A DNA stretch of 64,000 nt from Entomomonas sp. E2T0 (GCF_025985425.1 NZ_CP094972.1:1488001-1552000); one strand, 5' to 3'; positions 52,361-61,846 are shown, counted from the first letter of the stretch. The notes: generated from the letters alone by a model not told the origin. Numbers and translations: made by a program.

Positions 52361-54287
52361 TCTGAGTAACCTCAGCGACAGCTGCTGACTCTGGTATTTC
52401 ATCATTAAATGGTTCTGTAACAAATTCTATGGCATCGATGATATAGGTAGGTAATTTTTCTTTTAGCTCTTGAGAGCTATCTTTATATTTATTAATTAGA
52501 ATTTTTGATAAATTGTATGCAACTTCAGTTTTAGCGCTACTTTTAGTATCTATTTTTGAGTAAATTTGTATTGCTTTTTCTTCAATATTCTCATTTAAAT
52601 CTGCAAATCCTTCGTTATTACCTTGGCTGGCTTGGTAAACTTCTTCTGCCAAACCATATTTGGCTAAACAATATTCAAAAGTCCATTCATTAGAAATAAA
52701 GGTTTTGATATTATCATCATCAAACTCCTGTTTTTTCTGTTTGTAGTCGTCGAGCCCATCAGAATAACTAGATCGCCAGTAATGTAAATTACCACCTTTT
52801 CCATTTTTTGGTTGTTTTTTTTCTTTAAAACCAACTATATCATTCTCGCCTTGCTTCTCTGCCTTATCAGGCCATAAGTCTAGATCAGTAATACTTGCTA
52901 CTTTAATGGGTAAATTGTCATTATCACTATTACCTTTATAAATTTTTACATAACGTTTATAAGTAATACCAGCTCCTTTCACTAATGAAACTCCATAGTT
53001 CTCAAAGGGTCTTCCTAATAGCTCGGCAATGGTAGGTAATAGTATTTCTTCACCTTCACCCTCGATAAAAATAACTGCTTTGGCAAAAAACATATTAGCT
53101 TTTGTCACATCTAAAAATTTTTCTAGAAAAATATAGTCATCATTAGCTAAAGCCGTACACCCTTTACGTAAAGGATAAGCTTTACCTTGGTTCATCAAAA
53201 TAATACTTTCCAAAGGCACTTTAGAGGCTAAATTGGGGCTATGGGTAGAAAAGATACATTGAATATTTCTTTTATGACTAGTTACTTGCATCTGGCTATC
53301 TGTTGATTGCTCTTGATTATTTACAGGCTCACCTGCTGTAATTGTAGCTAAATACTGAATAAACTTCATTTGTAATTGAGGATGTAAGTGTGCTTCAGGC
53401 TCTTCTATTAACAACATAGGCAAACCTTCGTCTTGCTCATCCTTAAGTAGCATTAATTCAGCGGCCATAAAGAGCAAGTTACTATAACCCAAACCGTGGT
53501 TTTGGCCGGTTTCATCAATTGAAAGCATTAGCCTTTCTAATATATTTTTAAATACAATCTTTTTTTCTAGCTCGTTCATTTCTCCAAGAGGTTTGCTTGC
53601 TAACATTTCAATAACAGGATTGAACGCATGTTCTTTAAATGTAAAATTATTTAATTGTTCTTCTATAGTTTTTGCTGTATTGCGAATACAGTCATCTTCT
53701 TTAATCGTTTTATTGGCAGTTAATATTGCTTCTATTAAACGATTAACTACATTTGTGTCTCCCCCAAAGGCTTTGCTACTTTGTAGAAGTTGAGAGAAAC
53801 GGGAGTTCGCACCAGCAGCCAATCCTTTCTCAGCATCCCTTAATGGCTTTAAATAAGTAGCCGCTAAATAGGTTCTTTGTTCATCTTCGAGCCTATCCCC
53901 TTCAAAATTTTTACCCGAAGATATTGTTTGGCTAATATTATTGCCATATCGATTGAAACCTTGTTTTAGCGAGGCTTTCATATTGACATATAATACAGAT
54001 TTACCTTCCTCTGTCGTTAAGTGATTAGCAAAAGCAGCACCATCGAGCTCTACTAAGTCTTCAAACTTTAACTGAATGGATAGCTCATCTGCTCCTGTGT
54101 GAAAATCCGTTTCTTTAACACGGACATTTTCAATAGAGTTTGTATTTAGTACTAATTTTATAGCATCAATTAATGCAGTTTTCCCTGCATCATTTTCACC
54201 GATTAAAACATTTAACCCCTTGTTAAGCTTTAGATCTAATGCTTCAAATAATCTAAAGTTGTTGATGACTATATGTGCTAAATACAT
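52353..54287 (-). CDS. OLD-family ATPase-TOPRIM nuclease (GajA-like)
   Basis: 644 residues. Walker A is VLIGENDAGKTALIDAI; the ABC signature/Walker B region is LLIEEPEAHLHPQLQMKFIQ near residue 296, followed by the IFSTHSPNLASKVPL switch. The TOPRIM domain has VIFIEGEGEEILLPTIAELL (Glu) near 405 and SITDLDLWPDK (Asp-x-Asp) near 467. This is class 2 OLD, the type paired with a UvrD-like helicase in Gabija (GajA). The protein should be a tetrameric ATP-sensing DNA nicking enzyme. The AGGA ribosome site is intact; gene order STAND, OLD, UvrD is unusual for a plain Gabija system. Confidence 0.85.
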   Translation of the reverse strand: MYLAHIVINNFRLFEALDLKLNKGLNVLIGENDAGKTALIDAIKLVLNTNSIENVRVKETDFHTGADELSIQLKFEDLVELDGAAFANHLTTEEGKSVLYVNMKASLKQGFNRYGNNISQTISSGKNFEGDRLEDEQRTYLAATYLKPLRDAEKGLAAGANSRFSQLLQSSKAFGGDTNVVNRLIEAILTANKTIKEDDCIRNTAKTIEEQLNNFTFKEHAFNPVIEMLASKPLGEMNELEKKIVFKNILERLMLSIDETGQNHGLGYSNLLFMAAELMLLKDEQDEGLPMLLIEEPEAHLHPQLQMKFIQYLATITAGEPVNNQEQSTDSQMQVTSHKRNIQCIFSTHSPNLASKVPLESIILMNQGKAYPLRKGCTALANDDYIFLEKFLDVTKANMFFAKAVIFIEGEGEEILLPTIAELLGRPFENYGVSLVKGAGITYKRYVKIYKGNSDNDNLPIKVASITDLDLWPDKAEKQGENDIVGFKEKKQPKNGKGGNLHYWRSSYSDGLDDYKQKKQEFDDDNIKTFISNEWTFEYCLAKYGLAEEVYQASQGNNEGFADLNENIEEKAIQIYSKIDTKSSAKTEVAYNLSKILINKYKDSSQELKEKLPTYIIDAIEFVTEPFNDEIPESAAVAEVTQND

Positions 54288-54323
54288 ATTACTTATCCTA
54301 TTTTGATTTATTTGTTTTTCTAG

Positions 54324-57300
54324 CTAATCAGACTTCGATACATCTAAGACAAATACGTCAATTTTGTCTTTTAGTTCTGATGGCATAAGACTTTCAATGG
54401 AAAACTTAAGTTCTTGAGCATTATTAATATTACGATTTTTTCGATCTGCCACTTTTTCGTTTGAACCAAACCAAAATACTAGGTAGATACCTTGATCAGC
54501 AGCATTGGGGTGTATAGAATAACGTTTATGAAGTTGCTCAGATGCAGCTGTATAAAGTTCAGGATGCCACTGGCCTTTTGCCTCGATCACTAATAAATAA
54601 GTTTGACCACTCAAAGAAAAAGCAACAGTAATATCACATCTATTTTGTTGAGACATAGATTTTTCTAAATCAATATGAATATCTAAAGGTGCTAAACGTG
54701 GTTTAAGCCAGTCAACCACTCTATTCCGAGCTGTATTTTCATCTACATGCTTTCCATTTTGATAAAAGACATCAACGGGATTTGTTTCTAAACCTTTAAG
54801 CTCTTTCTGATAATCTTCTAGTTTTTCAATAACATAAGTTCGTAAATCCTCTATAGATCCAATTTTATTATGATCAAAAAAGTTGACTATTTCTATTATC
54901 TTCGGTGGAGTAAAGTTTTGTAAGGTTATTCTCTTATTAGCTTCGTATCGGTGGTGACGGATAGGTTCAGATAAGTTATTAAACCGTGGATCAGACAATA
55001 ACTTATCAAATACGACCATACTGTTGTTACCATCTTTTTCTATGTATTTAACCAATCCTACAAGAGTACTATAAGCTTTTTCTTCTTTCGTGCTATCTGT
55101 TGACCAAGCATACTGCTCTTCAGTAGGTGGACAACGTTCTATAAAGTAATCAAGTACTTTATAAATTTTTTCTGCTGAGAGATTAGGCCAATCTTTTTTG
55201 TCACTGCTCCAGGGCGAAACAATGTCAAAAAAAATCCATATTATATTAGGTTCCTGTTTTAACTCATCCCAAACTTTATTTTCTTTATCTTCTGTTAAGA
55301 AAAAAGCAGTTTCTAACCAAAATTGCCTTACTTGTAATTGGTTATCAGTTGGTGGCCCATAAAAACCTTTATCTATTACAAGACAATTATTTGCTTGTTT
55401 TTCTATTAGAGGGATTAACTTCTTAAGTTGATTGTGTTTAATACAATAATTAAAAAGCTCTTTTAAGTTATTAATACCCATATAAGGATAGTTTTCAAGC
55501 CAGTATAAACAAAATTTTATATTAACTGGACTCCAATTTTCTTTATCTAGAAGCCAATGTAAAGAAACATGATGATTATTGTTATTACCAAATTGAGGTG
55601 TTATATAGTGACTAATAAAATCCTCAAGATCTTTTTCAGATTTAAAAAGAGTTCGATCAATTTCATTTGCAAATTCAATTCTGTCTGTTTCAGTAACCTC
55701 TTGAAAATGTGTATTAGCGTTTGCCCTTAGTAATTTTAGATGTTTCTCTGGTAAATTCTCTAATGTTCCTGTTTTTTTAAAAATAACAAAACATATTGCA
55801 TATAGCATTATCACAGTATAAGGAAGAGCTCCTTTCACAGTTTTTTGGGCCATTTCCTCTAAAGAGGGTAATTCTGGATCGAGTAATGCTAGACCATTAC
55901 CTAAAGTATCTTCTATAAAATTTAAATCTTTATATTTAAGAATTTTTTTTCTATCAAATAAATATTTAATACTAAAAAACTCTAGCCACCACCAATGTTG
56001 ACCTCTTTTAATTAAGGCTTCATTATCCAGTAAATAGCTATTATTATGATCAAATCTTTCTTGTTCTTCTCTTTCATATGAGCGATCTTTGCGACGCCAT
56101 TTAGCATGAGAGTTACTTTTACCTTTTTTAAGAGTTTTTCTATAAGCTATATCTTTAGCCCATATTTTCATCAGATCATCTTTTTGATTAGCATGAGAGC
56201 GTAGAATTCGTCTTAAAATTATCATGTCATCTTTATTACTTTTATACCAATAACGATTATGAGATTGAAATAATAACTCCCAAAGACTGGTCTTATTGGT
56301 ATCAAAAGCATAAATAATTAATTGCTGATAATCATCCAAAGTAAAGATTAATCCCGCATGTAAACGTTCATACCTCTCTTCATATATATCCTTAAAATAC
56401 TCTGTTTCTATTAGTTGAATATAAATGGCATGTCTTAATTCAAAATTATTTAAAAGAGTATTAACACAAGGGTCTGTGTCAATAGAGTATCCTTTTGTAG
56501 CGTATCTTAAATCTTTCAACCACAATGCTAGTTTTTCAATATTGTAGTTATTGTCTGCTAGTTCAAAATACCTATCTAATAAACGACTTATAACTTTACT
56601 AGTACCATTTTTACAGGTGCATTTGTATTCGTTTTCAGCATTACAGGTACAATGTATATCTTTTGTTAGATTATCAAGAAAATATTCTGTATCTGTTAAA
56701 TTAAAAGACTGAGCTAAAGACTTTATAAAGTACCTTTTGCCAATAACTCGTTCATTTAGTTTAGCCTCATCACTTGTTGGATATAAGTTTGTTAACTCTT
56801 TTAAAAGCGCTAAGACCTTATCTTTACCCACTGAAATAACGCCAAGCTTCTCTACAATATCTGCTGCATACTCTAAATCATCATCTTGCTGACGTTTGAA
56901 TAGTGCTTGAAATACAGATAGATAATCCCAGTTATTTTGTAGAGTTAATAGGCTCCTTATTGCATCATTTCTGATTCGAGGATATTGTTTATTATCCAGT
57001 AATAACACTATAAGCTCTTCTTGAAAAAGGTTTGGTGTATCCAAGGTCTTTATAAGATCTAATAGCAGAGATTTTAAATGAAAGCCTATAGCTTCACTTA
57101 AAAGAAGCTTCTTTATTTGAGGTACTATATCAGGTGTAATAAAGCCCTTAGCATTAAAGCTACGATAGCTATCACTTGCTCTAAAATAGGGGTTTTCTTC
57201 TTGTAATTTTTCAAGAGCTAATATTAATTTATGTTTACTTGTGGGAAGTAAACGAGAGGGATCACCATTTGCGATAACTGCATAGACATCCAGATTAATA

Positions 57301-58376
57301 GCTTCTACTTGTATTAATTCATCCCCTAAACAAGCTATCCAGCCCAATAATCCTCTTAACTCCGTTCTTACTACATTATTAGGCGCTATAATAGAGAAAC
57401 AACGTCTTAATGTTATTTGATCTTTTGGCTCTTTAATTCTTCTGATTAAGTAATTAGCAGCACAATACTCAGCAACTATTCTGTGTACTGGTTCGTAACA
57501 ATTAAAGTTATCTGCTTGTTTAAACAGACCTGTATCTAAAATTTGTTTTAGGTCAGATTTAGATATTATTGGGCTAAGAGAATTTAAATGGGGGAATTCC
57601 TCTGATTGCTCTTGTTCAGATAAAGAGACCCCCGATATACCTGCAAGTAACAATTTAGCAAATACTTCTTCTGTAAATGTTATTAACTGATCCGTTGTAC
57701 ATCTATTCTTTTTAGGTACTTCTGGATTATGCTCTTTTGCAAGATCTTTTACAGCGTTTGCAAAAACTTCAGCTTTTGAACCAAATGTTTTAGTTTCTCT
57801 ATAAGCAGATATAAATAGCTTTAAAAATTGAGGATTATTCGTTAGCCCGTGTAAATCCAATTTTGCTAACTGATCACTAAAATCTTTAAAATCCGCATTA
57901 TTACAATGATGATTAAAAAAAAGTTGTTGTTCCTGTTGATCTAAAGGGGTTAAGTAAAAAGTTTCTATTTGTTCAGGTTTAATCTCTAAATAATCACAGA
58001 TTAAACCCTGATTACGTTCATTTTCCCACTCACTCCCTCTACTAGATAGAATAACAATATTAGGAGATTGTTTATCTATCTTTACCAATAGGGTATCTAT
58101 TGCAGATTGACCATCCAATTTAGATACTTCATCAAAACCATCTATTATCAATACTTCTTGTTTATCTACAGTAGCCTTATTTTTAAAAACATTAGCTCTA
58201 TATCGGTTAGTGTTATATTGATTTGCAAGACTAGAAAGAAGAGTTGTTTTACCTGCTCCAGGTTCAGCTAATATTATAATAAACTTATAAGGAGTTTCTT
58301 GAGTAAATACTTGAGATTGAGGTATAGATTCATTATCTTTTTTTCTTAATATTCTTTGAATATAAAAATCAGGCAT
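54324..58376 (-). CDS. STAND NTPase with C-terminal PD-(D/E)XK-like nuclease
   Basis: 1350 residues. The N-terminus is a STAND P-loop domain: Walker A LAEPGAGKTT (37-46), Walker B EVLIIDGFDEVSKL (74-87), and a sensor region IVILSSRGSEW. It lacks a separate N-terminal effector. A long central region (about 350-1150) is helical, with HEAT/TPR-like repeats and an odd cysteine cluster near residue 575 (CTCNAENEYKCTC). The last 110 residues have RCDITVAFSLSGQTYLLVIE then AKGQWHPELY (Asp, then Glu-x-Lys) of a PD-(D/E)XK fold. Avs-type proteins have the effector at the N-terminus, so the layout here is different. It overlaps the NERD-helicase gene by eight bases. Confidence 0.75.
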   Translation of the reverse strand: MPDFYIQRILRKKDNESIPQSQVFTQETPYKFIIILAEPGAGKTTLLSSLANQYNTNRYRANVFKNKATVDKQEVLIIDGFDEVSKLDGQSAIDTLLVKIDKQSPNIVILSSRGSEWENERNQGLICDYLEIKPEQIETFYLTPLDQQEQQLFFNHHCNNADFKDFSDQLAKLDLHGLTNNPQFLKLFISAYRETKTFGSKAEVFANAVKDLAKEHNPEVPKKNRCTTDQLITFTEEVFAKLLLAGISGVSLSEQEQSEEFPHLNSLSPIISKSDLKQILDTGLFKQADNFNCYEPVHRIVAEYCAANYLIRRIKEPKDQITLRRCFSIIAPNNVVRTELRGLLGWIACLGDELIQVEAINLDVYAVIANGDPSRLLPTSKHKLILALEKLQEENPYFRASDSYRSFNAKGFITPDIVPQIKKLLLSEAIGFHLKSLLLDLIKTLDTPNLFQEELIVLLLDNKQYPRIRNDAIRSLLTLQNNWDYLSVFQALFKRQQDDDLEYAADIVEKLGVISVGKDKVLALLKELTNLYPTSDEAKLNERVIGKRYFIKSLAQSFNLTDTEYFLDNLTKDIHCTCNAENEYKCTCKNGTSKVISRLLDRYFELADNNYNIEKLALWLKDLRYATKGYSIDTDPCVNTLLNNFELRHAIYIQLIETEYFKDIYEERYERLHAGLIFTLDDYQQLIIYAFDTNKTSLWELLFQSHNRYWYKSNKDDMIILRRILRSHANQKDDLMKIWAKDIAYRKTLKKGKSNSHAKWRRKDRSYEREEQERFDHNNSYLLDNEALIKRGQHWWWLEFFSIKYLFDRKKILKYKDLNFIEDTLGNGLALLDPELPSLEEMAQKTVKGALPYTVIMLYAICFVIFKKTGTLENLPEKHLKLLRANANTHFQEVTETDRIEFANEIDRTLFKSEKDLEDFISHYITPQFGNNNNHHVSLHWLLDKENWSPVNIKFCLYWLENYPYMGINNLKELFNYCIKHNQLKKLIPLIEKQANNCLVIDKGFYGPPTDNQLQVRQFWLETAFFLTEDKENKVWDELKQEPNIIWIFFDIVSPWSSDKKDWPNLSAEKIYKVLDYFIERCPPTEEQYAWSTDSTKEEKAYSTLVGLVKYIEKDGNNSMVVFDKLLSDPRFNNLSEPIRHHRYEANKRITLQNFTPPKIIEIVNFFDHNKIGSIEDLRTYVIEKLEDYQKELKGLETNPVDVFYQNGKHVDENTARNRVVDWLKPRLAPLDIHIDLEKSMSQQNRCDITVAFSLSGQTYLLVIEAKGQWHPELYTAASEQLHKRYSIHPNAADQGIYLVFWFGSNEKVADRKNRNINNAQELKFSIESLMPSELKDKIDVFVLDVSKSD

Positions 58377-60198
58377 AGCTACTACTTACCTCTAGCGCTT
58401 TTTCCAGCTTCTCAGCAAAATAAGAATTATCCCCATGCGTCATCACTAAATACTTAGTAGCTCTAGTCATAGCTACATAAAGTATTCTGGCTTCCTCTTC
58501 CTTTGTTTCTTCGTATTTAGCGGGTGTTCCTACTGCTGGTATGCATACTAGTGGGAATTCTAAGCCTTTACTGGCATGCATGGTCATTAGGTTAATACCT
58601 GGTTGATCTTTCTTTTCTTTAATGGGAATGCCCCGTTTTTGGCAGCTTTTAGTGATTTGTTCTGCCATATAGTTCCAGCGATAGATAATGCCCATGTCTT
58701 GCCAAGGCATTCCTGCTTGGTTATGTTCTATCAGGATATCAGCTATGCGTTCACATTCTTGGTAGAATTTGGGCAGTTTTATTAATAGCGGCATTGGTCC
58801 ATGAGTACCTGCTCCTACTGGTTCTATTACAGGTGGCTGGTCTTCGTCTCTTTCCTCTGCATGTAGTAATTCTTCAGCAAAGGTTTTGGCTACAGTGAGT
58901 ATTTCTACAGTATTACGGTAATTTAGTTTTAAAACAGTGGTGCGCCCCCTAGCTTGAATACCTAGTTGGGAGAAGACAATTTTCTTTTTCTTTTGGTAGA
59001 TAGATTGGGCATCATCATAGAGTACTAGTAAGGCATTACTTTCTGGATTTATCATTTGTACAATGAGTTTGAACCATTCATCCTTAAAGTCATGGCCTTC
59101 ATCTATCAATATGGCATCATATTGACCACTGGGTATGAGTTTTCTATCGACATTTTCTATTACTCGCTGTACACACTCAGCATGAAATTGTTTTGTACCT
59201 TCAGGAGTCTTATCATTTTTATTAGGTAAGGGAATACCATAAGCCGTTAGCTGACGATTGCACCATTGATGGAAGTTCATGGTCTGGACTTTTTCATTAA
59301 GTCCTTTGTTGATCATGTTTTGTTCTAGAGTTTCAGCTAATTTACGATTAAAACAAAGAATCAGTATGGGTCTTTTAACAAGGGAAGCGAGATATTGTGC
59401 TCGATAACCCAGTATCATGGTTTTACCTGATCCTGCTACCCCATGAATAATACGGTGTCCTTCTCCTAAACTACGTGCCAGTTGTTCCTGTTGAATATCC
59501 ATAATCTTTAGGATATCAGGCAGTTCTGCTATGGGGTTATTAGCATCCTCAGCAAAGAGATCCCTTTGTTCTGGTACGCGTATTTCAGGGAAGATATGCC
59601 AACGAATACGATCTATTTGTGGTAGGCTGATCATACCACGCATTTTATAGTGGAACATTTCCCAAAGACGTTGTTGAAAAACTTCAGCATCAACGCTTTC
59701 TACCATTTCATCTCTACAGATTACAAGATGTTCTGGAATAGCTTCAGCTAATTGCCCCTCATTAAATTGTTTACGGGTAATATTAGTTAGCACTACACCA
59801 AAGGCATAAGGAAACATCAATTTACCTTGGCGAGGCCCTCCTGCAAACACTAATTGCGGATCTCTTTCTAAGAGTTTGAGAATAGCCAATATATAGCTAC
59901 GGGCTTGTTCTAGGGGATTTTTTTCTTTGATCTCACCTCGATCAGTAAGTAGTGTGGCTTGTTCTTTATCTAAGCCTATTAGCGTATCAACTTTCCAATC
60001 CTTAACTTCTAAGATTAATAAGCCACGGTTAGGATGGAAAATAATATAGTCAGGATGGAGTGCTTTATTACCAACAGGTACATCGTACCAACATAAATAA
60101 TCTTCTTCTAATTTTGCTTCTAATAGCCGAGCAAAGCGTTTTTCCCCTGATGTCATACGAGGTAAACAACTATTAAGGGTAGGAATTAAAGTAGCCAT
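58369..60198 (-). CDS. NERD-domain SF1 (UvrD-like) helicase
   Basis: 609 residues. The NERD domain holds HPDYIIFHPNRGLLILEVKD with Asp50 and Glu64-x-Lys66. The helicase follows: Walker A GVAGSGKTMIL, then AILIDEGHDFKDEW, motif V-like NLMTMHASKGLEFPLVCIPA and motif VI LYVAMTRATKYLVM. It is shorter than the other NERD-helicase (46856) and lacks the zinc ribbon; the two share the fold but few residues. It is the first gene of the four-gene minus-strand operon and overlaps the STAND gene by eight bases. Its task is probably to act on foreign DNA ends or gaps. Confidence 0.85.
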   Translation of the reverse strand: MATLIPTLNSCLPRMTSGEKRFARLLEAKLEEDYLCWYDVPVGNKALHPDYIIFHPNRGLLILEVKDWKVDTLIGLDKEQATLLTDRGEIKEKNPLEQARSYILAILKLLERDPQLVFAGGPRQGKLMFPYAFGVVLTNITRKQFNEGQLAEAIPEHLVICRDEMVESVDAEVFQQRLWEMFHYKMRGMISLPQIDRIRWHIFPEIRVPEQRDLFAEDANNPIAELPDILKIMDIQQEQLARSLGEGHRIIHGVAGSGKTMILGYRAQYLASLVKRPILILCFNRKLAETLEQNMINKGLNEKVQTMNFHQWCNRQLTAYGIPLPNKNDKTPEGTKQFHAECVQRVIENVDRKLIPSGQYDAILIDEGHDFKDEWFKLIVQMINPESNALLVLYDDAQSIYQKKKKIVFSQLGIQARGRTTVLKLNYRNTVEILTVAKTFAEELLHAEERDEDQPPVIEPVGAGTHGPMPLLIKLPKFYQECERIADILIEHNQAGMPWQDMGIIYRWNYMAEQITKSCQKRGIPIKEKKDQPGINLMTMHASKGLEFPLVCIPAVGTPAKYEETKEEEARILYVAMTRATKYLVMTHGDNSYFAEKLEKALEVSSSYA

Positions 60199-60285
60199 GG
60201 CTTTTCTTCCTTGAAGAACTGAAGAGTATACTTACATAACAACACAGATAACGCTGTACTTAAAACAGCAGGCTTATATTAATTG

Positions 60286-60308
60286 TATATAACTTATAAG
60301 GTTATATA
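60286..60308. promoter_or_regulatory. Operator-like palindrome before the defence operon
   Basis: TATATAAC-TTATAAG-GTTATATA (60286-60308), 8-base arms with a 7-base spacer, in the promoter region of the NERD-helicase operon. The AAC-N7-GTT core and spacing match the palindrome at 60832. Confidence 0.55.
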
Positions 60309-60337
60309 TTACAAGCTATTCACTTTATAATGGATTG

Positions 60338-60778
60338 TTAATCAATCTTATTAGACTTTAGTCTAACAACTAACTTCTCTACCATATCAATCAACATTTG
60401 CTTATCCTCTACAGCAATAGAAGATAACAGAGATTGAAGGTATATAGCCTCATCAGTAGGTCTATTACTGGTTTCTGTGAGTAATTCTGACACAGGACAA
60501 TCAAATACCTCTGCCATTTCAATGAGGCGTTCCACGGTAGGAATAACAATACCACGTTCTATTCTCGAAACGGCTTCATTACCCAAACCAAGCTTTTCTG
60601 CTAATTGTTCTTGTGATAAATCAGCTGCTTTACGGTATTTAGCAATGGCTTTACCTATCATATGGTGCAGTTGAGGTTTTTGTTTCTCTGCGCTTTTAGG
60701 TTTTTTTACTGTAGATTTTTTAGCCGATTTTACTGCTTGCGCTTGTTTCGTTTGTTTAGCCAATTTAATACCCTCCAT
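60338..60778 (-). CDS. XRE-family regulator of the defence operon (inferred)
   Basis: 146 residues. The first 35 are a Lys/Ala-rich basic tail (AKQTKQAQAVKSAKKSTVKK). The XRE HTH is IGKAIAKYRKAADLSQEQLA followed by EKLGLGNEAVSRIERG and TVERLIEMAEVFDCPVSELL. The start is either the ATG at 60778 or a TTG at 60763, which has GGAGGG nearby at good spacing. The basic tail may bind DNA non-specifically. It lies 140 bases upstream of the four-gene operon on the same strand, and palindromes with the same spacing occur before it and before the operon, so autoregulation with control of the operon is likely. Confidence 0.8.
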   Translation of the reverse strand: MEGIKLAKQTKQAQAVKSAKKSTVKKPKSAEKQKPQLHHMIGKAIAKYRKAADLSQEQLAEKLGLGNEAVSRIERGIVIPTVERLIEMAEVFDCPVSELLTETSNRPTDEAIYLQSLLSSIAVEDKQMLIDMVEKLVVRLKSNKID

Positions 60779-60831
60779 TCATGTTGAATCATCGGGTATT
60801 CATGTATTATTTTGAACATCGTAATATGACT

Positions 60832-60856
60832 ATATTCAACCTATATAGTTGAATAT
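60832..60856. promoter_or_regulatory. Operator-like palindrome upstream of the XRE gene
   Basis: ATATTCAAC-CTATATA-GTTGAATAT, 9-base perfect arms, 7-base spacer. A half site GTTGAATC lies at 60783, close to the XRE start. It shares AAC-N7-GTT with the operon site at 60286. Confidence 0.65.
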
Positions 60857-60974
60857 TTACTTTTTATGTGGTGAAATAAATAGCGAACTAAATATAGATT
60901 CATTTCCAAGTGTTATTTATCTATAAAAGTATTTTATGAAGTTAACCATCTAGTTTTATTTAAGGAGCATATAA

Positions 60975-61301
60975 ATGAGTATAGATCTTGAAGAATATTC
61001 CTCTGATCAATTAACCAAGCAAGATTTAATTCAACTTATTGATGATAGAAAATCTTTTAGAGTAGTACAGGTTACTAGTATCTCAACTGTTGTTGGTCGT
61101 ATAGAAGAAGCTATTGAGTCTCAAGGGTTAAGGTGTAGAGTTTATACTGAGTATAGGTCAGCAGCATTGAGTAGTGCTGTTATCCCGACAGGAGTTACTC
61201 AGGCAGTAGGATTATTTTCTGCTATTGGGATAGGGCTACATAATCTTGTTACTTATAATCCAGTGATGGATAGTGTTACTGTAGTATATAAAAAATCATA
61301 G
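60975..61301 (+). CDS. Hypothetical small protein (108 aa)
   Basis: AAGGAG precedes the start. The N-terminus (SIDLEEYSSDQLTKQDLIQL) is acidic and helical; the middle (FRVVQVTSISTVVGRIEEAI then ESQGLRCRVYTEYRSAA) is beta-alpha; and TGVTQAVGLFSAIGIGLHNL is a short glycine-containing hydrophobic stretch that may enter a membrane. No family can be named. It lies 67 bases upstream of a secreted protein gene with the same direction, near the second vgrG, so it could be a T6SS-linked cargo gene. Confidence 0.55.
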   Translation: MSIDLEEYSSDQLTKQDLIQLIDDRKSFRVVQVTSISTVVGRIEEAIESQGLRCRVYTEYRSAALSSAVIPTGVTQAVGLFSAIGIGLHNLVTYNPVMDSVTVVYKKS

Positions 61302-61368
61302 TATTCAAATAGTTTTTTGATATTTCTAACTTATCTATTAATTATTTATTTTTAGTAAGGAAATTTCC

Positions 61369-61836
61369 ATGAAAAAATTACTCACTATATTCAGCTTATT
61401 ATGCTGTTCTGTATTATTTACCCATCATGCTATGGCTGCTCCTAATTTATGGGGATCTAGCTTTGCACAAGGCTTTATTGAATATGGAATTGTTAATGAT
61501 AAAGGTGATTCTATAATTATTACCTGCAATATAGGAGCAGGTGACGATTATGACAACTCAGTAGCCATATATTTGGCCAGTAATAAGCAATACGAGAATG
61601 AAAAAAGTGAACTAGAATTTGTAATTGCGGATGAAAGCTATCCTATCCCCAGTGAAACTGAGACGAGGTCAGGCTCTAATGCATGGGATAGTTTTGTAGG
61701 GGCGATTAGTACAGCCACTCAATTTGATGTTTATGTAGATAATAAGAAAATAACGACATTTAGCCCCAAGGCTAACAATGTTAAGAAAGTCTTAAAAGAC
61801 ATGGATTGTAGTTCATTAGTTAATAGATCAGAATAA
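61369..61836 (+). CDS. Secreted/periplasmic hypothetical protein (155 aa)
   Basis: Signal peptide: KKLLTIFSLLCCSVLFTHHA, then MAAPNL (cleavage after AMA). The mature part is acidic and beta-rich (SIIITCNIGAGDDYDNSVAI), with two Cys (ITCNIG and KDMDCSSL) that could form a disulfide. No enzyme motif is visible. AAGGAAA is a good ribosome site. A perfect 18-base stem follows the stop. It precedes vgrG copy 2 and might be an immunity protein for a periplasm-acting effector, which is only a guess from position. Confidence 0.6.
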   Translation: MKKLLTIFSLLCCSVLFTHHAMAAPNLWGSSFAQGFIEYGIVNDKGDSIIITCNIGAGDDYDNSVAIYLASNKQYENEKSELEFVIADESYPIPSETETRSGSNAWDSFVGAISTATQFDVYVDNKKITTFSPKANNVKKVLKDMDCSSLVNRSE

Positions 61837-61846
61837 TAGAAACCTT

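Noticed and set aside
50510-54287. Plain two-gene Gabija system
   Set aside because: The pair is translationally linked to two upstream genes and the helicase is larger than typical GajB; it may still be Gabija-derived.
54324-58376. Canonical Avs (AVAST) protein
   Set aside because: No N-terminal effector precedes the P-loop and the nuclease-like motif is C-terminal, so a plain Avs label is not supported.
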